Counted from the stretch's first letter, positions 31,104 to 39,986 are shown. The stretch is 64,000 nt of DNA from Stenotrophomonas maltophilia (GCF_900186865.1 NZ_LT906480.1:452001-516000), one strand, 5' to 3'. Numbers and translations are program-made. Notes: generated by a model not told the origin, from the letters alone.

Positions 31104-32030
31104 ATGGAGCAGGCAACACGCTACACCGCAACGCTGTACCTGGCCGCCCCCGGCACCCCGCTGAAGAGTGGGGGCACCTCGCCGCGCGGCCATATGTACC
31201 TGCAGGTGGCAGCAGGCGACGAGGCCCACAGCTACGGCTTCGCACCACCGCGCCAGGCGCCGGGCGAAGCCCGCACCGGCGTGCAGTACGCGCAGGTGCG
31301 CCACGATGATGCCGACGAACATCTGGACCCGTACTACAGCCGCACCCTGGAAATCACCGAGGAGCATTACGGCTGTCTGCGTGATTTCGCCGAGGAGCCG
31401 GCCGAGTTCGAATTCGATGTGGATCGCCCGGCCACCATCAACCGCTGCAGCGATTTCGTCTGGGCGGCGCTGCACTATGCGGGCTTGCATCCGCTGCCGG
31501 CGCCGCTGGACGGCGGCAGCAACCTGGGCGAGTTCGCGGTGCTGTTCAACCTGCCGGAAATCCAGTGTATTGGCGCGCCGTACCCGGGCAGCGATCTGAA
31601 TGCCGAAACCCATCATGCGATGCCCGAGCGCGAGGCCGAGCACCATCGCCAGGGTGACCGCGCCAGCGATGAGCCGCCGCCGACGCCGATTGAAGTGGCC
31701 GGTACGTTGCTGGATCCCTCGCATCCAGACCATCGTCTGTTCTCGCAGCTGATCCAGAAAGTGGCCGAACTGGATGCGGCGCATGGCCGCCCGTTCGATG
31801 CCGCCAGCCAGCGCATCAGCGCCAGCTTGCTGGTGCTGGCCAAGCAGAACAATCTCTCGCGCGTGGACCACGTGCTGCTCAGCCGGCCGACGAAGAGCAG
31901 CCATGCGGCGGAGAGCATCTTCATCGTGCAGGGCGACCGCAACGATCCCGGGCACCGCCGCGCCAGTATCGCCACCGAGGTGGCGGCCAAGACCGATGTG
32001 GCCGATTCACTGCGGTTGAAGGAGCAATAA
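31104..32030 (+). CDS. X-T4SS effector paralogue: NlpC/P60-like (permuted) domain plus XVIPCD
   Basis: 308 residues, same plan as the preceding effector. The N-terminal domain shares AAPGTPLKSGGTS, RGHMYLQV (His30) and NRCSDFVWAALHYAGL (Cys115). The XVIPCD domain (about 190-303) has HPDHRLFSQLIQKVAELDAAHGRPFD, LSRVDHVLLS, IFIVQGDRNDPGHRRAS and a short charged tail. G/C-richer codons than the first copy suggest different histories. No separate immunity lipoprotein was found beside it, so it may share the upstream one or be a decayed second toxin. Start has only a weak Shine-Dalgarno. Confidence 0.78.
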   Translation: MEQATRYTATLYLAAPGTPLKSGGTSPRGHMYLQVAAGDEAHSYGFAPPRQAPGEARTGVQYAQVRHDDADEHLDPYYSRTLEITEEHYGCLRDFAEEPAEFEFDVDRPATINRCSDFVWAALHYAGLHPLPAPLDGGSNLGEFAVLFNLPEIQCIGAPYPGSDLNAETHHAMPEREAEHHRQGDRASDEPPPTPIEVAGTLLDPSHPDHRLFSQLIQKVAELDAAHGRPFDAASQRISASLLVLAKQNNLSRVDHVLLSRPTKSSHAAESIFIVQGDRNDPGHRRASIATEVAAKTDVADSLRLKEQ

Positions 32031-32196
32031 TCCGCGCGCCTGCCATACGCGCGTCGGCGCACGCCACGCCCCCCACCTGCTACCATGCCCCCGCAACCCC
32101 AGCCAGCCCACCCTGCGCAGACAGATGCGGGGCGGGCCGTCGCAGTACGGCCCAGCGAGCCAGGACACCTTCCCGTGCCCATTCAAGGACGCTCGC

Positions 32197-33342
32197 ATGT
32201 TCCGTAATCCTCTCTTCCGTTCGGCCGCGCTGGCCCTCGCTGTCTCGCTCAGCCTCGGCGCGCCCTCCGCATTCGCCGACAACGCACCCGCCGCCAGTGC
32301 CACCGCCGCCGTGCAGCGCCAGGCCGTGGCCAAGGGCCTGTACGAGCTGGCCTACAGCCCGAAGCAGAACGCCGTGTTCGTGGCCTCGTCCGGCGGCTTC
32401 GGCGATGACGCCGGCCCGGCCCAGGTGCTGCGCTTGAACCCGGCCACGCTGGCCGTGGAAACCCGCATTCCGCTGGAGCGCAAAGCCTTCGGCGTGGTGC
32501 TGGATGACGCCCACAACCGCCTGTACGTGGGCAACACCGTGGACCTGTCGGTGACCGTGGTCGACACCGCACAGAGCAAGGCCGTCGGCACCATCCAGCT
32601 GATGGAGAAGAAGACAGGCAAGGACGGCAAGGCCGCTTACACCCACGACCTGCGCGAGCTGGTGGTCGACAGCGCCGCCAACCGCCTGTACGTGACCGGC
32701 CACAGCAGCCAGCCGGACGTGAGCAGCGTGCTGTTCGTGATTGATACGAACACGCTGAAGGTAATCAACACCATCGACGGCCTGGGCAATGCCAAGGCGC
32801 CGGGCCTGGCGCTGGATGCGGCCAACAAGCGCGTCTACACCACCAATCTGCTGGCCGACCTGGTGGTGGTGGGCACCGATTCGAACAAGGTGGTGGCGCA
32901 GCACAGGATCGCCGCCGAGCAGCCGATGAACATCGCGCTGGACCCGGCCGGCAAGCGCCTGTTCGTGACCGACCAGGGCTCGGAATTCCTGCGTGGCTAC
33001 CAGGCCAAGAGCAGCGGCCTGGTCAGCAAGCATCCGGGCCAGCGCGTGCTGGTGCTCGACCGCAGCACCGGCAAGGAACTGGCCAGCATCCCGACCGATG
33101 CCGGCCCGCTGGGCATCCTGCTGGACGCACCGCGTAAGCGCCTGTACGTGACCAATCGCGAAGCGGGTACGGTGACGGCGTACAACAGTGACAGCTACCA
33201 GAAGGTGGCGACCTACAAGGTGCCGACCCACCCGAACAGCCTGGCGCTGGATGCGAAGAACAACGTGTTGTTCGTGAGCATCAAGAACGGCGAGAAGGAC
33301 GACAAGGGCGCTGACGAGAGCGTGGCGCGGATTCAGTTGTAA
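32197..33342 (+). CDS. YncE family periplasmic beta-propeller protein
   Basis: 381 residues with a signal peptide (cleavage near residue 27, after AFA). Seven-bladed propeller repeats of the YVTN/YncE type fill the rest: VFVASSGG, LDDAHNRLYVGNTVDLSVTV, VDSAANRLYVTG, LDAANKRVYTTNLLADLVVV, LDPAGKRLFVTDQGS, LDAPRKRLYVTNREAGTVTA. E. coli YncE binds DNA and is linked to iron supply, but the function of this group is unsettled. The start ATG lies after the region GGACGCTCGC; upstream in-frame codons do not look coding. Confidence 0.85.
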   Translation: MFRNPLFRSAALALAVSLSLGAPSAFADNAPAASATAAVQRQAVAKGLYELAYSPKQNAVFVASSGGFGDDAGPAQVLRLNPATLAVETRIPLERKAFGVVLDDAHNRLYVGNTVDLSVTVVDTAQSKAVGTIQLMEKKTGKDGKAAYTHDLRELVVDSAANRLYVTGHSSQPDVSSVLFVIDTNTLKVINTIDGLGNAKAPGLALDAANKRVYTTNLLADLVVVGTDSNKVVAQHRIAAEQPMNIALDPAGKRLFVTDQGSEFLRGYQAKSSGLVSKHPGQRVLVLDRSTGKELASIPTDAGPLGILLDAPRKRLYVTNREAGTVTAYNSDSYQKVATYKVPTHPNSLALDAKNNVLFVSIKNGEKDDKGADESVARIQL

Positions 33343-33358
33343 GGAGTCGAACGAGTGG

Positions 33359-33383
33359 CCACTGTGGACTTGATCCACAGTGG
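33359..33383 (+). terminator. Hairpin after the YncE-like gene
   Basis: CCACTGTGGA / TCCACAGTGG with a five-base loop. Without a T run it may be a GTAG-type repeat relic or act as an mRNA end stabiliser. Confidence 0.4.
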
Positions 33384-33438
33384 TCAACAAATGGATGAAC
33401 CTGCAGAATGCTGGCCGCTCCTACTGGGTCAGGAAAAC

Positions 33439-34227
33439 ATGGAAATTCTTGCGCGCACTGTTGATCGCCTCAGAGCGCTGAATATGGAGAAAAAATTCTA
33501 CCTGCTCGGAGCATCACTGCTGGCGGTGTGGATTTTCGAGGTGGTAAGAACCGGGAATCAGTACAGCTTCCAGGCTGCTCTTGTCCTAGGCTATACATTG
33601 ATGGCGCTGGGGTTGATGACCTGGCTTATCCCAGTCCTTCAGGGGGCATGGAGGTATGGCTATGTGCGCAGGCTGATGCTGATGCTGCACTTGGGGGTTA
33701 TTCTTGTGGCGGCCATGATCGCGCGAAACATCATGACTAGCGCAACCGGTCTCCCGGGGCAGGATTTCGTCATGGCTACCGGAGCGCTAGCGCTTCCGCT
33801 TTACATATTTGTTTGGCTGACGCTGGCAATGTTGCTTGTAGGCTTGGCGACCGTTGTCTGGCAAATCACGTTGGGATTGGTGGCGCTCGGAGTGCCACTT
33901 CTGGCGATGCTGATCCCTTCTGTCGGCCGGCGTGTAAAGAGTAGATTGGAAGGGAAGAAGAACATCGCACTGGCACGGCTTCTGGGCGTAGTTGGATTGT
34001 TCGGCGGGCTTCTTGTCTCAAGTCAACAGTTGAGGGATTTTCAACCCGAGCTTGAGCGGGTAGGGCTTTGGATTGCGTACTATGGCGATTATCAAGCAGC
34101 CGACAAGTATCCGGGCTTGCCCGCCGACGATCGCACGCTGATGCACGCCAACGGTGTTTACTCTGTGGCGAGACGTCAGCCGGGCGGCGTTATCTCTATT
34201 GAGGTCCATTACTGGAAAATGCCGTAA
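33439..34227 (+). CDS. Membrane protein of unknown function
   Basis: 262 residues from the ATG after CAGGAAAAC; starts at 33355 and 33481 are also possible. About six membrane helices between residues 20 and 205, e.g. FYLLGASLLAVWIFEVV and LTLAMLLVGLATVVWQI, then a soluble tail of about 60 residues ending EVHYWKMP. A lower G+C content than its neighbours suggests transfer. No family recognised. Confidence 0.6.
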   Translation: MEILARTVDRLRALNMEKKFYLLGASLLAVWIFEVVRTGNQYSFQAALVLGYTLMALGLMTWLIPVLQGAWRYGYVRRLMLMLHLGVILVAAMIARNIMTSATGLPGQDFVMATGALALPLYIFVWLTLAMLLVGLATVVWQITLGLVALGVPLLAMLIPSVGRRVKSRLEGKKNIALARLLGVVGLFGGLLVSSQQLRDFQPELERVGLWIAYYGDYQAADKYPGLPADDRTLMHANGVYSVARRQPGGVISIEVHYWKMP

Positions 34228-34253
34228 ATCGTGAAGATAGCTTCAGAGAAGCA

Positions 34254-34652
34254 TCACCCCAACCGGTGCGCAGGATTCTGCATCTCCTGCGCTTGGGTTT
34301 CGACCTGCGGCTGCACACCCACCCCCAACTTCTGCATCGACTGCTCCACCGGCGTCTGCGCTGCCACAGCCGTCGGGATCATCGCGCGCAGGTGCGCCGG
34401 ATTGGCCGGGTCGCCCTGCACGACGAAGACGTTATGCCCGGCCGGATGATTGGCCGTGGCGTTGCTGACCAGCACATGGTCGACCTGCTGCAGGCCCTGC
34501 TCGCGGGCGAGCACAGTCAGGCTGGCGGTCAGTCGCTCGCTGGTCTGGTCGAACGGGCGGCCATGCTGCGCGTCCAGTGCGGCCACGCCCTGGCGGACCT
34601 GCTGATTGAGGCCATAGTCGGGGTGGTTGGGGGTGATCTCTGCCATGGCCAT
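34254..34652 (-). CDS. Stand-alone XVIPCD domain protein
   Basis: 132 residues. Nearly the whole protein is an XVIPCD: HPDYGLNQQVRQGVAALDAQ, RLTASLTVLAREQGLQQVDH, VFVVQGDPANPAHLRAM, and a Gln-rich end (TPVEQSMQKLG...). No toxin domain precedes it, and no good Shine-Dalgarno is seen (ATG at 34652 or 34646). It could be the remnant of a third effector, or a free secretion signal domain that competes for the VirD4 coupling protein. It is 2.2 kb from the two effectors. Confidence 0.7.
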   Translation of the reverse strand: MAMAEITPNHPDYGLNQQVRQGVAALDAQHGRPFDQTSERLTASLTVLAREQGLQQVDHVLVSNATANHPAGHNVFVVQGDPANPAHLRAMIPTAVAAQTPVEQSMQKLGVGVQPQVETQAQEMQNPAHRLG

Positions 34653-34709
34653 CGAACGGTAGCGGTGGGTCGTGGGTGAACCCCCCAAGTATAGATCCGG
34701 CCCGCGAAG

Positions 34710-35189
34710 TCAGTCTGCCGGCCGATGGTCATAGCTGATCACCCGCTCGGCCAACCAGCGCCCGTCCACGCGACGCCAGACCTGGATGAAGCGGGCCTGG
34801 CCCACCCAGCGCTCCACGCCGTCCTTGCCGCGTTCATGGAAGCGGTGGTCGCCGATTTCCAGCGCCCGCTCGTCGTGTAGCGGGAACACCTGCAGCGAAG
34901 GCTCCGCCCGCTCGCGGCGCAGGCTCCAGCCGCCCTTGCGCGCATTGCTGCACATGTTGGCCACGCTGCGGCGGAAGTCTTCGCGGCTGCTGGCCGACTT
35001 GCCATCCTTGTCATGGAAGAACTCCATGTCCTGGGTGGTCATCGCGGCGGCCTTGTCGGCATCGCAGGCTTCGAAGGCGGCGGCGAACAGCTGGGTGTCG
35101 GCCTGGCGGATCTGCTCGCGCAGGTCATCGGAGGGCGCGGGTGCGGCGGCGAGGCCGGCGGCCAGCAGGGGCAGGGTGAGCAGCAGCAT
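34710..35189 (-). CDS. Secreted NTF2-like (DUF4440) protein
   Basis: 159 residues from the ATG at 35189, giving the signal peptide MLLLTLPLLAAGLAAA; an ATG at 35225 is an alternative. The mature part has the SnoaL/DUF4440 pattern: LREQIRQADTQLFAAAFEACD, MTTQDMEFFHDKDGKSASS, and the ending FIQVWRRVDGRWLAERVISYDH. This cone-shaped fold is used for many small-molecule functions, so no substrate is proposed. A periplasmic location is inferred from the signal. Confidence 0.75.
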   Translation of the reverse strand: MLLLTLPLLAAGLAAAPAPSDDLREQIRQADTQLFAAAFEACDADKAAAMTTQDMEFFHDKDGKSASSREDFRRSVANMCSNARKGGWSLRRERAEPSLQVFPLHDERALEIGDHRFHERGKDGVERWVGQARFIQVWRRVDGRWLAERVISYDHRPAD

Positions 35190-35410
35190 GGCGAGTTTCC
35201 AGGGAGGGTTCACGCAGGCTCGCATGGCGTTTGGGGCGCTGCAGCCGGCGTCCGACGAAACGGCCCTTCCACGGAGTGAATGCCCGCATTGACGGCCCGG
35301 CTCCAGCGGCGTCGCCTGTGCAGGGGATGTCATGGCGGCCGGCGATTCCATCACGGTCGCGATAGGGGCCGGCCCGTAGCCTGAAATCCTCCCCTTCCAC
35401 AGGAGGTTCC

Positions 35411-36223
35411 ATGCCTGCTTCCCGCGTCCGCCTGCACGTTGAAGACACTGGTGGCGACGGCCGCCCGGTCATTCTGATTCACGGTTGGCCGCTTTCCGCC
35501 GACGCATGGAAGACGCAGGTGTCGATCCTCCGCGACGCCCAACACCGGGTGATCAGCTACGACCGGCGCGGCTTCGGCCGTTCCGACAAGCCCGCCGAGG
35601 GTTACGACTACGACACGCTGGCGGCGGATCTGGCCGGGGTGATCGAGGAACATGACCTGCGCGGCGTGACCCTGGTCGGTTTCTCGATGGGCGGCGGTGA
35701 GGTTGCGCGGTATGTGGCCAATCACGGGCAGGAGCGCCTGCACAGCGTGGTGTTTGCAGCAGCGGTGCCGCCGTATCTGCTGCGCGGCGAGGACAATCCG
35801 GAAGGTCCGCTCACACAGGACAAGGCCGACGAAATGCGTAGCGGTCTGGAGAAGGATCGCGAGGCGTTCTTCGATGGCTTCACCCGCGATTTCTTCAGTG
35901 CCGATGGCAAGCTGATGGTCACCGAGGATGAGCGCCAAGCCGCAATCGCGCTTTGCCATCAATCCGACCAGACGGCGGCGCTGGGTTGCATGAAGGCGTT
36001 TGCCACTACCGACTTCCGCGACGATCTGAAGAAGATCACGGTGCCAACCCTGATCCTGCACGGTGACAGCGACGCCATCGTGCCGTTTGAAGGCTCGGGC
36101 CAGCGCACGCACCAGGCCATTCCGGGCAGCGAAGTGGTGATCCTGGAAGGCGCACCACATGGGTGCAATACCAGCCATGCGGACCACTTCAATCTGGCGC
36201 TGCTGAACTTCCTGAAGCGGTAA
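35411..36223 (+). CDS. Alpha/beta hydrolase (chloroperoxidase-like)
   Basis: 270 residues, the normal size for the cofactor-free chloroperoxidase/esterase group. The oxyanion motif is HGWPLSADAW (residues 25-34), the nucleophile is Ser in GFSMGGGEVARY (about 91-102), the acid is Asp in HGDSDAIVPF and the base His is in APHGCN. These enzymes hydrolyse esters and can form peracids from carboxylic acids and peroxide. AGGAGG precedes the ATG. A small gene starts nine bases after its stop. Confidence 0.88.
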   Translation: MPASRVRLHVEDTGGDGRPVILIHGWPLSADAWKTQVSILRDAQHRVISYDRRGFGRSDKPAEGYDYDTLAADLAGVIEEHDLRGVTLVGFSMGGGEVARYVANHGQERLHSVVFAAAVPPYLLRGEDNPEGPLTQDKADEMRSGLEKDREAFFDGFTRDFFSADGKLMVTEDERQAAIALCHQSDQTAALGCMKAFATTDFRDDLKKITVPTLILHGDSDAIVPFEGSGQRTHQAIPGSEVVILEGAPHGCNTSHADHFNLALLNFLKR

Positions 36224-36232
36224 GCTGCGGCC

Positions 36233-36406
36233 ATGCGCCAGACCAAGACACCCCCGTGGAAGAAGCCCAATCCCAAGGGCCAGACCTCGCAGCCGCTGTC
36301 GCCTGCACAGAAAGAGGCGGCGCGGCAGCGGGCGGAAGAGAATGGCCGGCGTTATCCGAATCTGGTGGACAACATGTGGGCCGCGAAGCTGCCGCGCGGG
36401 TCCTGA
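36233..36406 (+). CDS. Small basic protein (57 residues)
   Basis: Starts at the ATG nine bases after the hydrolase gene and ends in TGA just before a GTAG repeat. The product begins MRQTKTPPWKKPNPKG, continues LSPAQKEAARQRAEENGRRYPNLVDNMWAAK, and is basic and hydrophilic. The SPAQKxxARxRAxxxGRxYPNLVDNM pattern looks like a conserved proteobacterial small protein of unknown function. It is probably cotranscribed with the hydrolase. Confidence 0.65.
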   Translation: MRQTKTPPWKKPNPKGQTSQPLSPAQKEAARQRAEENGRRYPNLVDNMWAAKLPRGS

Positions 36407-36409
36407 TCT

Positions 36410-36468
36410 GTAGAGTCGAGCCGTGCTCGACCCCGCACGGTGCCCATCCACGCATGGCGTGGATCTAC
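36410..36468. repeat. Two GTAG-family repeats
   Basis: 36410-36431 (GTAGAGTCGAGCC...GCTCGAC) and 36446-36468 (ATCCACGCATGGCGTGGAT then CTAC). Confidence 0.8.
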
Positions 36469-36497
36469 TGCAACAGCGGCCTGGCCTGGCCCGGCAT

Positions 36498-37178
36498 CTA
36501 CATGCCGTCCAGCGGCGTCCAGCCGGGTTCCAGCCATGGCGAGATCTCGCTCTGGCGGACGGTGATTGCCTCCGTCGGCAGCCCCGCCAAGCGCGCAAGT
36601 TCTGCACGCAGCAGCTCGGAATCCACCGGCCCGGCCGTAGCCACCTGCAGCCGATCACTCTGATGCCTCACCTGTACCGGTAGCGTGGCGTGCGCGTCAT
36701 GCTGGCCGCCGGTGCGCCCGATCGGGTAGCGCATTGTTACCGGCCGTGACAGCTGCGCCAGTGCGGGCTGCCACGCCTGCAGCACGAAGGGCTGCCCGGC
36801 AGCGGGAACATGTACTTCAGCAATCGTGGCCGGGTAGCCCGTAAGGCTCTCGACCAGCACCTGGAAGCGCGCGCCATCCGGCATGACCAGCACGGCGGCA
36901 ATCAACGCAGAGAACGAAACGAACACCGCCGCGAGGTTCCAGCTGCGCGGCGCGGTGGCCGGACGCGTTGCGGTGCGCAGGCCCGGTCTGCGCCGCAGCT
37001 TGCGCGCGTAGATGCGCCGGTCCTTCCTGCGCGGGCTGCTGCTGTGCTCGGGCAGGTTCAAGGGCACCCGTGGAAGGCGCGCCACGCGGGCCTTGATCAG
37101 GCGCGACAGCAGCATCCACGCGATCACGAACGCCAGCAGCGGAAGCAGCGTTCGCACCCACAGATACAGCGTGACCAT
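36498..37178 (-). CDS. Membrane-anchored hypothetical protein
   Basis: 226 residues from the ATG at 37178 with AGAGGT upstream; a longer start at 37217 is possible. Two membrane helices (about residues 3-24 and 80-100) bracket a basic, proline-rich cytoplasmic segment; the C-terminal 125 residues appear periplasmic. No family recognised. It is divergent from the membrane-protein gene at 37312. Confidence 0.55.
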   Translation of the reverse strand: MVTLYLWVRTLLPLLAFVIAWMLLSRLIKARVARLPRVPLNLPEHSSSPRRKDRRIYARKLRRRPGLRTATRPATAPRSWNLAAVFVSFSALIAAVLVMPDGARFQVLVESLTGYPATIAEVHVPAAGQPFVLQAWQPALAQLSRPVTMRYPIGRTGGQHDAHATLPVQVRHQSDRLQVATAGPVDSELLRAELARLAGLPTEAITVRQSEISPWLEPGWTPLDGM

Positions 37179-37311
37179 CCACAACACCTCTACATGCGAC
37201 CATCCATGCTCATCCACATCCTACCGGGACCACGCGGCGGTTGTCGTATCCGCCAGCCGACAAGCACAGGGCGCTTGGTTAGGATGGTCCTTTGTTGTCA
37301 CGGATGAACCG

Positions 37312-37971
37312 ATGGTCTCTGCTGCTGCCCGCTTCTGTCGTATCTGTGGTCCTGGCCCGATTCTGCTGGCACTGCAGGTGGTGGCGCTGCTGGCGGTAGC
37401 CCTTGCAGCCGGCTTCTTCCACTACCGCGTGGGATTGCTGCTGGAGCCGGTGGATGACGCATGCGGTGGGCCTGATCCTGTCGCGCGCATGCAGGTTGCA
37501 GAACAGCTGCTGGCGCGGTCCGCTGCGCTTGCACCATGGCAACCGTTGCAGTGGATTCCGATGGCGGGGGTGATACTGGCGTTGCTGGGCGCGATGTCGA
37601 TCAGCGTCTACCGCCTGGGGCGTCTGTCCGAACGCCTGCGACGCGCCAACTGGGGGGTGATGGCCCTGCACGCCGCGATCCTGGCGCTGGCCCTCAGGGC
37701 ATTGCATCTGTACGACATGGCGTGGACCAGCGTGGCCAAGCTGTCCCCAGCGGCGTGCCTGGTGGAACTGGGCGAACAGGGCCGGTTGCCGCTGGCACAG
37801 GCGCAGCAGGTGGTGTTCGAGATCCTCACCCATGAGCATGCGCCGCTGCTGCGCAATCCCGATGACCTTGCCCTGGTGCTGGTCGCGTTGATGCTGGTGG
37901 CAATGGCTGCAGGATTCATGCTGTGGCGGGCGATCGTGCGCGAACGTCAGGTGCAGTCGCCCAGCCCCTGA
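37312..37971 (+). CDS. Hypothetical membrane protein
   Basis: 219 residues with about four membrane helices: 16-36, 83-101, 115-135 and 190-210 (LALVLVALMLVAMAAGFMLW). The loop after the first helix contains DDACGG. It resembles DUF2975-type proteins in layout, though this is only an impression. It ends six bases before an unrelated upstream region of the deacetylase gene. Confidence 0.55.
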   Translation: MVSAAARFCRICGPGPILLALQVVALLAVALAAGFFHYRVGLLLEPVDDACGGPDPVARMQVAEQLLARSAALAPWQPLQWIPMAGVILALLGAMSISVYRLGRLSERLRRANWGVMALHAAILALALRALHLYDMAWTSVAKLSPAACLVELGEQGRLPLAQAQQVVFEILTHEHAPLLRNPDDLALVLVALMLVAMAAGFMLWRAIVRERQVQSPSP

Positions 37972-38040
37972 GGGGGTGTGACCGACCACGCGCCCGCAAT
38001 CGCGCTACAGTCTGCGCTTCGCTCCTGCAAGGATGTGCCA

Positions 38041-39009
38041 ATGCGTTGGTTGCTGCGTGCTGTACCGCTACTGCTCTGCTCGTTGGCGGTACACGCCGCC
38101 GAGGTGGACCGCCGGATTGCGGTGACCATCGACGACCTGCCCTGGGCGCGGGTGGACGAGATCGTTCCGCCGGATCTTCAGTCGCGGCACGAAGCGCTGA
38201 TGGCGCAGCTGCATCAGGCAGACGTGCCGGTGGTCGGCTTCGTCAACGAGAACAAGCTTGAGATCGATGGGCAGGTGCAGCCGGCGCGGGTGCAGATGCT
38301 GCGCGACTGGCTGGACGCCGGTTATGTGCTGGGCAACCACACCTACTCGCACATGGACCTGAACGCCAAGGGCGTGCCTGCGTTCCAGCAGGATTTCCTG
38401 CGTGGCGAGGCGGTGCTGCGGCCGTTGCTGGCCGAGCGCGGGCTGAAGCCGCAGTGGATGCGTCACCCCTATCTGCGTGCCGGGCGCACGCCGGAAGAAC
38501 GCGCGCAGATGGACGTGTTCTTCAAGCAGCATGGCTACCGCGTGGCACCGGTGACGGTCGACAACGGCGAGTGGGTGTGGGCGTTCGCCTATGCCAACGT
38601 GGTGAACGAGCAGCCGGATTCCCCGGCGCGCGAGGCGACGCTGGCGCAGCTGCGCAAGGGCTATGTGCCGTACATGCTGAACAAGCTGGACTACTACGAG
38701 AAGCAGTCGCAGGCGCTGCTGGGTTACGCGCTGCCGCAGGTCTGGCTGATGCATGCGAACGAACTCAATGCAGCCACGTTCGCCGAACTGGTGGCGGCGA
38801 CGAAGCGGCGCGGCTATCGCTTCATTTCGCTGGACGAAGCGATGCGTGACCCGGCCTATGCGCGGGGCGCCGAAGGCTACAGCGGCCGTTACGGCCCGAG
38901 CTGGCTGCACCGCTGGGCGATGGCGGAGAAGAAGCCGAAGGACTTCTACGTCGGTGAACCGGAAGTGCCGAAGTGGGTGATGAAGCTGGCGAAGGTGGAC
39001 TCGGAATGA
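38041..39009 (+). CDS. Secreted polysaccharide deacetylase family protein
   Basis: 322 residues. Signal peptide of 19-20 residues (MRWLLRAVPLLLCSLAVHA). The NodB-type domain has motif 1 AVTIDDLPW (about residues 27-35, TxDD), motif 2 LGNHTYSHMDLN (HxxxH) at about 99-110 and motif 3-like WMRHPYLRAG. These metal-dependent enzymes remove N-acetyl groups from polymers such as peptidoglycan or poly-N-acetylglucosamine. Location is expected to be periplasmic. It stands alone in the plus direction, convergent with the methyltransferase gene. Confidence 0.87.
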   Translation: MRWLLRAVPLLLCSLAVHAAEVDRRIAVTIDDLPWARVDEIVPPDLQSRHEALMAQLHQADVPVVGFVNENKLEIDGQVQPARVQMLRDWLDAGYVLGNHTYSHMDLNAKGVPAFQQDFLRGEAVLRPLLAERGLKPQWMRHPYLRAGRTPEERAQMDVFFKQHGYRVAPVTVDNGEWVWAFAYANVVNEQPDSPAREATLAQLRKGYVPYMLNKLDYYEKQSQALLGYALPQVWLMHANELNAATFAELVAATKRRGYRFISLDEAMRDPAYARGAEGYSGRYGPSWLHRWAMAEKKPKDFYVGEPEVPKWVMKLAKVDSE

Positions 39010-39012
39010 GGC

Positions 39013-39855
39013 TCAGCGCTTGACGGCCAGCACGCCGTCAAGCGCCAGTTCGGCCTTGAACCCCGCCTTTTCCAGGCGCTTGGCCACTTCACGCGGCACG
39101 TCGCGGCCGCTGGTCAGCTTGTTCGGGGCGCCGGTGTAGTGGAACAGGCGACCGCCCTTGCGGATGACGCGGGCGAGGTGGTCGTAGAACACCTGCGAGT
39201 ACAGTTCGCCGGCGATGCCGAAGCGCGGCGGGTCGTGCAGGATCGCGTCGACGCTGTTGCTGGCCACCTGTTCGATCTGCTGCGAGACATCGCCGTGGCT
39301 GAATTGCAGGCGGCCACCAGCCGCAGCCGATTCCGGATCCGGCGACCACGGGTTGAGCGTGCGCAGCCACATCACGTCGGCATTCTTCTCGAACGAACGG
39401 ATCTGGCCGACGCCGGCCTCCAGCGCGCAGGCGGCGAAGTAGCCCAGGCCACCGCAGGTATCGAGGATGACCTTGCCGGCCGGGGCGACCAGCTCCACCT
39501 TGCGACGCGCGTCCTCGAACGGTGACAGCTTGGAGGTCGGCAGCATCTTGATGCCGTCGATCTCGAAGGTCGGTGCGCCCCATTCGGTCGGCACCAGCTT
39601 GATCAGCGAACCGCTGTAGCGCGAAATCGGTGCGAAGTCCTCGCCGTCCCAGTAGTACAGCGTGCGGTCCTTCAGCTTGCCCGGCCACGGGTAGGGCTGG
39701 CCACGGAAGTGGAAGCCGTCGGCATCCAGCACCACGCTGTCCTCGCTGCGGCCGAGGTCGAGCGAGCCCTGCCAGTCGGCGGCGCCCTTGTCATGGGCAC
39801 GGCGCAGGGTATCGGCGCTGTCGCGGGTCAGCAGGGGGCCGGTGTAATGGGGCAC
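39013..39855 (-). CDS. SAM-dependent methyltransferase (COG2521-like)
   Basis: 280 residues from the GTG at 39855; the longer frame upstream reads through a GTAG repeat (MAWIYCSS...) and is not credible. The C-terminal Rossmann domain has motif I DTCGGLGYFAACALEAG, an acidic loop FEKN, then NPWSPDPES, and motif IV LHDPPRFGIAGELYS with FYDHLARVIRKGGRLFHYTG. This order matches the predicted archaeal-type methyltransferase group COG2521, which is rare in bacteria. The substrate is unknown. Confidence 0.75.
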   Translation of the reverse strand: MPHYTGPLLTRDSADTLRRAHDKGAADWQGSLDLGRSEDSVVLDADGFHFRGQPYPWPGKLKDRTLYYWDGEDFAPISRYSGSLIKLVPTEWGAPTFEIDGIKMLPTSKLSPFEDARRKVELVAPAGKVILDTCGGLGYFAACALEAGVGQIRSFEKNADVMWLRTLNPWSPDPESAAAGGRLQFSHGDVSQQIEQVASNSVDAILHDPPRFGIAGELYSQVFYDHLARVIRKGGRLFHYTGAPNKLTSGRDVPREVAKRLEKAGFKAELALDGVLAVKR

Positions 39856-39927
39856 GGCGGGTACCGGGGCGGTTCGGGGGAGGGCATGGTACCGCAGCTG
39901 TTGCCGGGGCCACGTGTGGCTGCTGCA

Positions 39928-39986
39928 GTAGATCCACGCCATGCGTGGATGTAGACGGGAGGAGCCGAGCGTGGGCTCGGCGCTAC
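39928..39986. repeat. Two GTAG-family repeats
   Basis: 39928-39950 (GTAGATCCACGCCATGCGTGGAT) read as two halves GTAGATCCACG and its mate, and 39963-39986 (GCCGAGC...GCTCGGCGCTAC). Confidence 0.8.

Noticed and set aside
39856..39942. N-terminal extension of the methyltransferase (MAWIYCSS...)
   Set aside because: It is a translated GTAG repeat and has no family counterpart.
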